Assembly: GCA_023212695.1 (NCBI GenBank)
Contig: JALCCG010000196.1
Location: forward strand, 1 to 40,161
Length of the DNA stretch: 40,161 nt
Source of the DNA: Sporisorium sorghi
Taxonomy: Eukaryota; Basidiomycota; Ustilaginomycetes; Ustilaginales; Ustilaginaceae
Reading direction: 5' to 3'
Numbering within the stretch: position 1 is the first letter of the stretch; the number at the start of each line of letters is the position of its first letter. Made by a program: the position numbers and the translations under genes. Positions 30,430 to 38,705 of this stretch are shown here, piece after piece. Under the pieces are notes generated by a model. It saw nothing but the letters and a program-made list of their open reading frames with translations. It had not been told where the DNA came from and did no database searches.

Positions 30430-32616
30430 CTAAACATCAAACACGTTCGGCACGTTTGCCTCCTTCCAAGCGTCGGCCTTTCCGCTCTCGACCGCCTTCT
30501 TGCGCAACTTGAAATAATCGTTGCCGTCTGCGGCGCCGTACTGCCATTCGGGAGCGTCGTCGGTCTTGTGGAACCACTTGGGGGTGTAGCTCTTCCCCTC
30601 GGACTCCAGCTTCTTCCTCCTGGCACGCTGGGCTTCTTCGAGCTTGCGCTTCAGGTTCTCGGCTTGGTCGACGTCGCCCTCTTCGAACGCGCGCTGGTCC
30701 GGGCGCAATCGCGAGTCCGTAGCCGGCAGAATGTCCTTCACATCATCCGTCACCTCGTTGAGCGACATGGCGAAATACGTAAACCCATAGTACTCCTCGG
30801 CGTAGGGCGGCATTTCGTTGGCCTCCCACAGCACCTGGTAGTTCTCCTTGTCCTTCTGACGAGACAGGCTGTCGCTCCATTTACCTTTGAGCGAGGTCAC
30901 CGTCGAGTCGTTGGCATCGTACACTTTACCCTCGACTCCATTGCGCGACGCAGAACCGCCCCACATGGTGCCCTCTTTGAACTCGAGCACAGCGCGCTGC
31001 CCCGTCGACTCGTTGGTGACGACAAGCTCACCAACGTGCTCGAGGTACTTGTTGCCCGCCAACAAATTGCGCATGAACGACGAAGGCTTCTGGATGGAAA
31101 ACACATCGCCGTCGCCGAATTCGAGCCGAGTACTGCCCTCCGGGATAAGCTCGAGCGATTTGCCCCAGAACTTGTTCTTGACCGCACTCCACCCCTGCGC
31201 CTTCCACCCTTTGCCCTCGGCGTAGAACGCAACCACCGGCGGCTGATGCACTACCTTTTCAGCGAGGAACTTCCAGTGCTTGTCGTCGCGCACACACTCG
31301 TACGTCTCGCCCAGCAAGGGGTTGAAGGGTTTACGGCTCGCGCGCAGCTTGGTGCTCGCATACCCGCTGACGGCGAAGGCACCCACGAGGCAGATGCGCT
31401 CCACCCAGTCCTGCGTCTTGCCCGCGCGCTCGAGCAGGTCCGCGGCGTACTCGTACTCCTCCGCCGCCGCCTGCAGCAACGAAAGCGGACAGTTGAAGGA
31501 TACGGGGAACGAGATGGTCGATAGATCCTTGCCGACGTTTTTCTTCAACATGCTGAACAGTGAGACTTCGTCGCCGGACACTTTGGCGGGGAGCTTCTTG
31601 CGGTACTGCACTACAGCTTTGCCGCTGTTGCCGCCGGCGTCCGAGAGCGTGCGTGTCTCGTTGGTGTCGGTCTGCGAATCGTCGGCTTCCGAGTCCGAAG
31701 CGTCGGCATCGCTGCTCTCGGAACGCGAAGTGTTGCCCTCGTCCTGGCCCGCGTCGTCGTCCATGAAGAGCTCCTCGCCGTGACTGTCGGCATCGTAAAA
31801 AATGGCCGAGTCCGTGCCCGTGGTGGCGAGCGACGAGATGGACATGCGGTTGCTACGGCTGCGTCCGCCGTCGTCACCGATCCCGCCGGCGCCACCGCCG
31901 ACGCCCGAGATGCTCGACATGGAGCGCATGGTGCCGGCGTTGGGGTCGACGCGTGGGATCTTGGACTCGATCTCGGACTTGAGCTGCTGGAACTCGGCGA
32001 CGAGGTTCTCGGCGGTGAGGTGGAAAGCGGCCATGTCGTCGGCGTTGTCGGTGCTCGACTTGGCGCCCAAAGCACCCATGAGGGCGTCGGTGGCGGATTT
32101 GGACGAGGTTTTGCCCTTCAGCGCACCAGAGCGTGTGGAGAGATCCTTGACCAGCGCTGAAGCCTGGTCGAGATGCGTCCAGACCTGCGCGAGGTCGACG
32201 GGCTGCAGATCGGTTCCGTTGGACACATACAGCCGCTGCAAGCTTGCCGCAGGACGCTCGGGGATGAACGAGCGCAGATGCGTACGCCACGCCTCGAAAT
32301 CCTGCGGAGAGAGCGCCTTGAGGTGGAACACGCTCGAGCCCGAGTCGACGTGGATGGTGCCGTGGCGCATGCTGCTGGTGACCGAGGCGTGCGGGATCTC
32401 GATGGCATCGCGCGCGGGTTTCTCGGGGCTGATGGCGTAAGTGAGGATGCCCTCGTTGGTGAGCACGAGGAAACGCTTGGCGTAACCTTGCATCTTTTTG
32501 CGCTTCTTTTTGAGGATCCATCCCGAGTAGACCACGTCGAGCTCGTCAATGTTGCGGTTGTCGACGGGGAAACCGCGCTGCGGGCGGGTCGACTTGCGCT
32601 CGTCCTTGCCGCCCAT
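30430..32616 (-). CDS. Oxysterol-binding-protein-related lipid transfer protein (PH + ORD, Osh3-like)
   Basis: This lipid exchanger probably works at membrane contact sites. It has 728 residues from the ATG at 32616 (context AACCATGG). A PH domain spans about residues 28-130 (VVYSGWILKKKRKKMQGYAKRF to FEAWRTHLRSFIP). An acidic, Ser-rich linker contains IFYDADS at about residues 272-278, an FFAT-like core for VAP/Scs2 binding at the ER. The ORD begins near residue 345 (FPVSFNCPLSLLQAAAEEYEY), with the lid-region signature and LLGETYE. The family fingerprint EQVSHHPP reads EKVVHQPP at residues 453-460, so the second of the two phosphoinositide-contacting His residues is Gln. The C-terminus is Lys/Glu-rich (AQRARRKKLESEGKSYTPKWF). 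The frame upstream of 32616 has no ATG. The Osh3-type assignment is inference from PH plus FFAT plus ORD order; a GOLD domain is not seen. Confidence 0.88.
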   Translation of the reverse strand: MGGKDERKSTRPQRGFPVDNRNIDELDVVYSGWILKKKRKKMQGYAKRFLVLTNEGILTYAISPEKPARDAIEIPHASVTSSMRHGTIHVDSGSSVFHLKALSPQDFEAWRTHLRSFIPERPAASLQRLYVSNGTDLQPVDLAQVWTHLDQASALVKDLSTRSGALKGKTSSKSATDALMGALGAKSSTDNADDMAAFHLTAENLVAEFQQLKSEIESKIPRVDPNAGTMRSMSSISGVGGGAGGIGDDGGRSRSNRMSISSLATTGTDSAIFYDADSHGEELFMDDDAGQDEGNTSRSESSDADASDSEADDSQTDTNETRTLSDAGGNSGKAVVQYRKKLPAKVSGDEVSLFSMLKKNVGKDLSTISFPVSFNCPLSLLQAAAEEYEYAADLLERAGKTQDWVERICLVGAFAVSGYASTKLRASRKPFNPLLGETYECVRDDKHWKFLAEKVVHQPPVVAFYAEGKGWKAQGWSAVKNKFWGKSLELIPEGSTRLEFGDGDVFSIQKPSSFMRNLLAGNKYLEHVGELVVTNESTGQRAVLEFKEGTMWGGSASRNGVEGKVYDANDSTVTSLKGKWSDSLSRQKDKENYQVLWEANEMPPYAEEYYGFTYFAMSLNEVTDDVKDILPATDSRLRPDQRAFEEGDVDQAENLKRKLEEAQRARRKKLESEGKSYTPKWFHKTDDAPEWQYGAADGNDYFKLRKKAVESGKADAWKEANVPNVFDV

Positions 32617-33692
32617 GGTTGGTGGTGTTATAGAGTAAAATCGGTACTGGTCAAGATTGAAATGCTGTTGTTGCCGAATGACGGTGTCTAGAGTATGGAG
32701 GCAAGATGGGGATCGTTGTCGCTGAGCAGTAAGACGAGAGTGTCGGCTGCCAGGTGCAAGTCGTGATGCAGGGGCCAGCGAGGACAACGTGAGGACACAC
32801 GCACGCTGTCGATTAATTTGAGCGGGTGCACCGAGCGTGTGATGGTGGAGAGAAGAAGAACAACGAGCAATGTGACTTTGTCCAAGAGAAAAGAGGCTCG
32901 TGTGTGGGAGAAAGTGGGCGCTTCACCTCTCTTTGGCGAGCTGCAGCGGAGTCCCTGTCTCACTCTCTGAGGAATTCAACTCACGAGCCGCTTGAAATTT
33001 GACTCTGGCTGCACCCCCTCATGAACCGATTTCACGATATTTTTTTCCTCGTCCAAGGCGTGGGGAAAAGGCCTCTCTCCCGCCGCTCATCCACAAGGAT
33101 CTGCAGTTCTCTCTTTTGCGGAGAGAGAGAGAGAGAGAGAGAGAGAAAAGCCACAACTCACCCGCGGTTCCATCTTCCATCATCGTACGCCATCCGCTGC
33201 TCCTTCGCAATGAAACGCCCTTCGCAAAGAAACGAGCCCCTTCATGCTCCGAGTTGTACGTCACAATCTTTCGCAAATGAGTTTCCCCACATTCTCATGC
33301 CTCGATGTGTTCCTGACGTCAAACCTTGACACTGTCCGAAGCGATGGTCCATACTTGAGAATGAGGTCAAGTGGTGTGTAGAGCTGGTTCGTGCGCGCTT
33401 GCAAAGCCTCCACTCCGTCTGGGACGGCAGATGCGGTGGCTCTTTCACGCTCGGAAGAGAAGAAAGCTTAGCAGGGGCGCGGAATTTGACTCACAAATCC
33501 TGCAACGTGCGGAGCCGAGTTGGCTGATGGAAAGGTCGCCACCGGTTACCGCCCGTGTTCAGCTGACCGATACCAACCGACACCAACGCCACCATCAACG
33601 ACGAGATTCACTATCATCAGTGTAGTACGGCGACGTGTGATGAGAGGCGGTTTCACTTGCCAGCGATACAGTGAACATGCTTGATATATCCT
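32617..33692. other. 1.1-kb spacer with a GA microsatellite
   Basis: This lies between the ORP start and the 3' end of the CoA-transferase, both on the minus strand. It holds a GA repeat at 33121-33146. No gene, RNA or transposon end was recognised. Confidence 0.55.
33121..33146. repeat. GA dinucleotide microsatellite (13 units)
   Basis: Thirteen perfect GA units lie about 500 bp upstream of the ORP start codon. Confidence 0.9.
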
Positions 33693-35300
33693 CTACAACC
33701 ACTCGAGCCGGTCGACGCCCAGATGGCAGGGGACCGTCCACCTCAACCCTTCCTCCTCCTCGTGCTCCTCCTGCTTCGCCTCAGGTACAGACGCATGCCG
33801 GATAGCCAGCACCCGCACATGGTCCCTGTTTAGCCCACGCACCGTCCACCCCTTCTCCCTCACCCCTTTGCGCTCCAAACGCTCGAGCACGGCACGACAC
33901 GTGCACGCCAGCGTGGCAAAGCACATGAGCGAGCCTGCGGTATAGTCGAGCGCCTGCACCGGCAGCGCTCTCGGTTCCACGCCTCCCTCGCCCTCCTTTC
34001 CGTCGAGATGTTGCTGATAGCTGAGCCCCTCGAGATAGTTGACGCCGCACGCCGTCTGGGTGAGCGAGTCGTAGGCGCGTCTGTCGCTCCACGCGCCTGT
34101 GAAGCCGAACGCGCGCAGCTCGGCGTACACGATGCCTGGGCTGAGGCGCTGCACATCGGAAGCGCTCAGCCCGCGTTCCGCTAGTCCGTGTGGTCGGTAC
34201 GCTTGCGAGAGGACGTCGGCGCCCCTCACCAGCTCCTCCATCTCTGTGGGAAGCCCAGAATTGCGGGGGAGGTCGACCAAGGCAGTGCGCTTCCCGCGCG
34301 CCGTGTCGAGCTCGCGCAGCGGCAGGTTGGGCAAGCCGCGGCTGCTGAGCAGCAGCACATCTGCGCCGTGTGCTGCGAGTGTCCGGGTCGCGATGGGGCC
34401 TGCGATGACGCGCGACATGTCGATCACTCTGAGTTTACCTGCGTTCCTTGAGGTGTGTTGCGTCTTAGCTGGAGGGGTGGCGTCGATACGGGTGATGCGG
34501 AACGCACTCCCACCTGGGTTCTGCCCCATCCACGTCTTGAGGGCTGTGCCCATCTCGGACGCCTCCCACTCCGCCCTGCTCCGGTACGCTGTCACGCACA
34601 GCCCGCGCTCTTGCGCCGCGCGCTCGAACTCGAATGCGTCCCACTTGGCCAGCTCGCGCTGCACGTCGTCGCGGCTAACACGGTCGAAGACATCCGTGTG
34701 GATGCGCGCGTCGGTCCACTTTGCGCTGTGCGGTGCTAGACCGAGCAGTTGCAGCACGCCCAGCTTGTGGTGCGGGAAGTTGGTGTGGATCCGCACCATC
34801 CCGGGCACGCTTCGGTCGGGGTTGGGCTGGGTGCGGTAGAGTCCAGCGATCGCGTCCCAGTCCGCAACGGCGTGGGCGTCGATGTCCAGCACATCTCTGC
34901 CTTCCTTGCTGTCTGTAGCTATGGACTGGCGCAGCATCTGCTCCTTTCCGGCTTCTCCAACGTGCAACCTCGTCCAGCCCGCATACTCAGCCAACGCATG
35001 CCGTGCATCCACCTGCACCTCGTCCAGCACCAGCCGCTCCACCTCCTCCGCACCCGCACCACTCGCCTCGATCCGCAGCAGCTCCCGCCGCAGCCGCTCA
35101 GCAAGCGCAACCGCCGCACAGCACGCCTGCGCCACCGGCGTCAGCTGCAGCGACGACCGCACACCCTGCTCCCCTTCGTGCGGCAGAACAACGTGCCCGA
35201 GCTGTATCGTGTTCTCCAGAACGCTTCGGGGCAGTTGCGCTTGCGCCCACAGCTCTCGGATCAGCTCGAGCGCGGGTATGACGCGAGTAGACGTTGCCAT
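33693..35300 (-). CDS. Family III CoA-transferase (CaiB/BaiF type)
   Basis: The product is 535 residues from the ATG at 35300 (MATSTRVIPALELIRELW). It moves CoA between carboxylic acids, or is related to alpha-methylacyl-CoA racemases of the same fold. The C-terminal half carries the clear signature: LRVIDMSRVIAGPIATRTLAAHGADVLLL, RGKRTALVDLP, LSPGIVYAELRAFGFTGAWSDRRAYDSLTQTACGV, with the Asp of AYDSL at the position of the family's acyl-carrying aspartate. The N-terminal ~290 residues contain a second, more degenerate copy of the fold (GMVRIHTNFPHHKLGVLQLLGL), as in fungal two-domain members. The substrate cannot be told from the sequence, and no neighbouring gene suggests a pathway. Confidence 0.88.
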   Translation of the reverse strand: MATSTRVIPALELIRELWAQAQLPRSVLENTIQLGHVVLPHEGEQGVRSSLQLTPVAQACCAAVALAERLRRELLRIEASGAGAEEVERLVLDEVQVDARHALAEYAGWTRLHVGEAGKEQMLRQSIATDSKEGRDVLDIDAHAVADWDAIAGLYRTQPNPDRSVPGMVRIHTNFPHHKLGVLQLLGLAPHSAKWTDARIHTDVFDRVSRDDVQRELAKWDAFEFERAAQERGLCVTAYRSRAEWEASEMGTALKTWMGQNPGGSAFRITRIDATPPAKTQHTSRNAGKLRVIDMSRVIAGPIATRTLAAHGADVLLLSSRGLPNLPLRELDTARGKRTALVDLPRNSGLPTEMEELVRGADVLSQAYRPHGLAERGLSASDVQRLSPGIVYAELRAFGFTGAWSDRRAYDSLTQTACGVNYLEGLSYQQHLDGKEGEGGVEPRALPVQALDYTAGSLMCFATLACTCRAVLERLERKGVREKGWTVRGLNRDHVRVLAIRHASVPEAKQEEHEEEEGLRWTVPCHLGVDRLEWL

Positions 35301-35749
35301 GTCGTGTTTTGGTGAGAGGTGGTAGTGAGGGTTAAGAGTGTGGTGAGTGAGGGTGAAGAGAGTGCAGGGGGAGAAGAGCGGCCCGCTTCTCTGCACGGCT
35401 ATCGCGATAAATCGGACCGGTCAATCCGCCGAACCTCATCCGAAGCCGAGTCTCACTCTCGTCAAGCAGCATTTGGCGCAGAACACAGCCCGTTCCGAAC
35501 AAGATCATTGACAGTCGGACATTGCGAACAGAATAAAGTAGAATACAGCGGAATGCGAACAGAGACGAGGGTTGGAGCTGTGTTGAGATGGTTAAGGGAT
35601 CGAGAGAGAAAAAGACACGAGTCGAAGCTTGGGTTTGCGAACAATGCGGAGCTGGAGCACAGGGAGCGGAAAACACGATGAAAACTGAGAGAGACAGAAG
35701 AAGGAAGAACAGAGTAGCCGCCGGAAGGAGTTTGTCCGTGGAGCGCACC
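35301..35749. other. Spacer between two minus-strand genes
   Basis: This 449-bp stretch is the CoA-transferase promoter and the 3' flank of the next gene. Nothing else was recognised. Confidence 0.5.
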
Positions 35750-37477
35750 TCAAACCCGAGTGCGGGATCGCGTGCGAGAAGCAACCGCATCCAGTGCAGC
35801 CCCATCCAACACCCTTTGCGGGCTGTCAACACCGTAAAGAGTGCTGGACGCCTTGCGGCTAGTTCGACCCGACTCGAGCCCGCGTCCTGCAGACGCCTTC
35901 CTCTGGTGCGAGGAAGCCTTGCAAGAACCGTGCACCGGCGACGACGCATGCGCCTTGGACCTCAGCTTCTTGCCCGAAGCCATGGCAGCCGCCGCAAGCG
36001 TCTCATCCCCATCGAGTTGCAGAGAAGCGTCCCGATGCGCATCGTCGTCCTCTGCATCCGCATCGGCGAGCAAGCTCAGCCGACCACCCGTGCCGCGCTT
36101 GCGTGAAGCAGGAGCGACGGGGCTCGCAGCAGCCGAGGCGAGACGCGACGAGGAGCGCGTCTTTGTGGGCACTGCTGCATCCACGCTGTAGGCTCGTTCG
36201 GGAAGTGCGATCGGCACCGCTTTGGAGGCCAGGAACGTGATATCGGGAACGCGGTTCTCTTTGTTCGGCGTCGAGGGAGCGCTCTGCATGACCTGACTCG
36301 AGATTGGACTGAGCGGAGTGATGCCAGCGTCGACTGCGATCTGCTGGGCATGATCTTGGGAGGGTGCAGTGTCTGAGCTCGACACAAGGTCTTCGTAGAC
36401 AGTCCAGCCAGGCAGAGGTCGTGCAACCACGCCAAGGAACAGCCCGGACTTGGCCAACGTCAAGCTGTTGACGGGTTGTTTCGAGGCAGCCATATCGGTC
36501 AGATTTCGAAGCGCAGGAGCCGATTGCCGGCGATCAGAGATCGAGTCGGATCGCAAACGTGTAAACGCAGAGGCATTCTCGTCGGAAGGCGCAAAGTAGT
36601 CGGCCATCTTTCGAGGGCTCGGGCTGACAATGGGACCCGCTCCGGCTTCCTCGTGCGCGATGGCGATCTCGGTGGGCGAGACGCGGTGTTTCTTCTTGGG
36701 CAAGCTTTGCAGCGCCGAGTTGGACGCGGATCGACTAGGCTCCTCCAAAGGCGTGATGCCAGCTGTGGCAGCAGCAGTATCCTCACCAACTGCGGCAAGA
36801 GAAGGCGAGGGCGACTCTGTTTCTCTGCGGGTGCGGGAGGGCGTGGACGGCTCATATGCATGCTCGTATCGACGAGAAACAGGGAGGCGAGGCTCGGAGA
36901 TCCTCTGCGTGCTTGGACTAGGCTCGACGTACCGAGCTGGTTTGGGGCCCGACGTGTGCGGGGGACGATGTTGCCTCAGATTGAGCGGGGTGGTGGTGGC
37001 GCCTTTGGGCGTGGAGGGTCGACTGGTGCTTGTAGAGTGATGCGCGACGTGCTTGAGGTTGTGCGGCGAGAAGCGCGATGCAGAGGAAGCGGAAGCAGGC
37101 AGAACGGGACTCGCCTCGAGTGAATCGTCAGAGCTGGCTCGCTTGGAGGTACGATCGCCGAAGAGACGTCGAGGCAGGACGGAGAAGTCGGCGTCGATCA
37201 TGTTGTCTGGCTGGGCGGAGGAAGGAGATGCAATGGAACCTTCTCGAACGAGGCGATGGTTTTGGAGTATGGCCTGCTTGTGCGGAGACACGGAGGTGGA
37301 GTTTCTGCGGCTTGTGGGCAGCGAGGGCGAGCGAGAACGAGAGCGCGATGGCGTCTTGAGAAGCTTGTCAGGAGAGGACAGAGGAGAGGCAGCTAGGGAT
37401 TGAGAGACAAAATGATGAAGGGGCAGCTCCGAGAGCGGCGCCCTGGTGGTATTTGTAGTGGGAACTGGCGACGCCAT
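35750..37477 (-). CDS. Uncharacterised disordered protein with cyclin-docking, CDK-site and KEN motifs
   Basis: I do not recognise a family. The frame runs 575 residues from the ATG at 37477 (MASPVPTTNTTRAPLSELPL). It is Ser/Pro/Arg-rich and almost certainly disordered. It carries roughly two dozen S/T-P dipeptides, several in the CDK form with a following basic residue (KTPSRSR, SPHK, STPK, SPRK). PRRLFGD at residues 102-108 matches the RxL cyclin-docking motif of p21-type CDK inhibitors. K406-E407-N408 is a KEN box directly after a TP site (STPNKENR). A more ordered-looking segment, LTLAKSGLFLGVVARPLPGWTVYEDL, lies near residues 345-370. Together these suggest a CDK substrate or inhibitor degraded by the APC/C. 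This is inference from short motifs. The frame upstream continues to 37609 without an ATG. Confidence 0.75.
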   Translation of the reverse strand: MASPVPTTNTTRAPLSELPLHHFVSQSLAASPLSSPDKLLKTPSRSRSRSPSLPTSRRNSTSVSPHKQAILQNHRLVREGSIASPSSAQPDNMIDADFSVLPRRLFGDRTSKRASSDDSLEASPVLPASASSASRFSPHNLKHVAHHSTSTSRPSTPKGATTTPLNLRQHRPPHTSGPKPARYVEPSPSTQRISEPRLPVSRRYEHAYEPSTPSRTRRETESPSPSLAAVGEDTAAATAGITPLEEPSRSASNSALQSLPKKKHRVSPTEIAIAHEEAGAGPIVSPSPRKMADYFAPSDENASAFTRLRSDSISDRRQSAPALRNLTDMAASKQPVNSLTLAKSGLFLGVVARPLPGWTVYEDLVSSSDTAPSQDHAQQIAVDAGITPLSPISSQVMQSAPSTPNKENRVPDITFLASKAVPIALPERAYSVDAAVPTKTRSSSRLASAAASPVAPASRKRGTGGRLSLLADADAEDDDAHRDASLQLDGDETLAAAAMASGKKLRSKAHASSPVHGSCKASSHQRKASAGRGLESGRTSRKASSTLYGVDSPQRVLDGAALDAVASRTRSRTRV

Positions 37478-38184
37478 GACTGCGAGGATTCGTGAAGCGC
37501 GTTGTTGGATGGTAGAGGCAAACTGGATGGGTGAGTGGGTATGATTGGGTTTGGTGCGGGCGTATGAGTTGTTGTTTACTTTGATGAGTTGAGGTTGCAA
37601 TAGGCGCACTCTCTATGAGACTGATTGTTGCGCATGCAGAGTGGACCACTGGACTGGACGGCCCGAAGTTGAAGCACCGAAGATGCAGATGCAGGACCAA
37701 ACGAATGAGAGTTGTTGAGTGGTGTTTGAGGACACAATGCTTTGCTGCTGCTGCGAGATAAAGCAGTATCGATGCAAAAGGTGAGCGCGTGGTTGCGCGT
37801 ACCTGAAGTGATGGAGGCTGTTGCGGGGGATGAATGAGTCGCGGGTAGAGTGGCCAATTGTGTGCAAGTCAGTGATGACGGTTGCAGGATGCACAGAGAC
37901 GGGGAGGAGACAATGAGAGCAAGATGCGAGAGAGCGGAAGAGGAAAGAGATGGTGGTGGATGGAAAGAAAGAAGCGGAAACGATCGCGATCAAAGGGAAA
38001 TTCGTCTCGCAAAAAAGCTGCGCGGCTGCAGAAATGCTGCACGATTTTGAGTGTTCGAATGCGAGTGCGCTCCACACAACAATGCTTTGAGCGGCGCTGC
38101 TGCCGAAAATATCACTGCAGATAGGTTTTCCAACGTCAAATTAATTAAATCGTTTTTCTTGCAAGTCGTATGGGATTATACAGA
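37478..38184. other. Upstream region of the disordered-protein gene, then AT-rich margin
   Basis: This 707-bp region holds the promoter of the preceding minus-strand gene. From about 38100 it becomes markedly AT-richer as it approaches the inverted-repeat element. No gene was recognised. Confidence 0.5.
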
Positions 38185-38289
38185 TAACGTAGTTCACGTA
38201 GATGCGAGATCCCTGTAGATGCGAGATTTTGACCTAATATTGCTGTGTGCAGCCACTTTTTAAAATCTGACCATGATCACTTCAACAGC
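38185..38289 (+). repeat. Left terminal inverted repeat of the MITE
   Basis: It pairs with 38597-38701 on the opposite strand. The longest exact block includes GATTTTGACCTAATATTGC and continues through GTGTGCAGCCAC. Mismatches cluster near the middle and the inner end. Confidence 0.9.
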
Positions 38290-38596
38290 ATTTTTCTTGG
38301 TGACACAAGACTCAGTACATGCTATCCAACAGCATGGTCTTGTAGCCAGGAAGCCAAAGAATGCATACATACCCATATAAGGCTAGTTTGTGTTGCAGCC
38401 AATGCCAAAAAATGCAAAGTAAGAAAAAAGTCGACTTTGGCTGTCACTGTAGCAGCACATTTTTGCTTGTTCGCATTTTTTGCTTCTTTGAATTGGTGAT
38501 GTGCTCATATGAGCATGGTAGCATACTCTCAGACATAGTATCTACATGCCTCTAAAGTTTGAGGTTGATTGGAGGACTTTGTTCTAATGGTCAGGA

Positions 38597-38701
38597 GCTG
38601 TTGAAGTGATCATGGTTAGGTTTAAAAAAGTGGCTGCACACAGCAATATTAGGTCAAAATCTCGCATCTATGGGGATCTCGCATCTACGTGAACTACGTT
38701 A
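38597..38701 (-). repeat. Right terminal inverted repeat of the MITE
   Basis: This is the inverted copy of 38185-38289, ending in ...ACTACGTTA at the outer edge. Its last two bases are TA, matching the TA that opens the left arm. Confidence 0.9.
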
Positions 38702-38705
38702 CTCT

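Larger units (their letters stand above)
38185..38701. mobile_element. MITE-like element with long terminal inverted repeats
   Basis: The arms at 38185-38289 and 38597-38701 are inverted copies, about 105 bp each, with only a handful of mismatches. They begin TAACGTAGTTCACGTAGATG on each side. If the outer TA on both sides is the duplicated target, the element is Tc1/mariner-like and about 513 bp inside the TA pair. Each arm also contains a direct repeat TAGATGCGAGAT (twice, about 18 bp apart). The roughly 307-bp centre has no protein-like frame, so the element would depend on a transposase supplied from elsewhere. It is AT-richer than the host genes. Confidence 0.85.
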
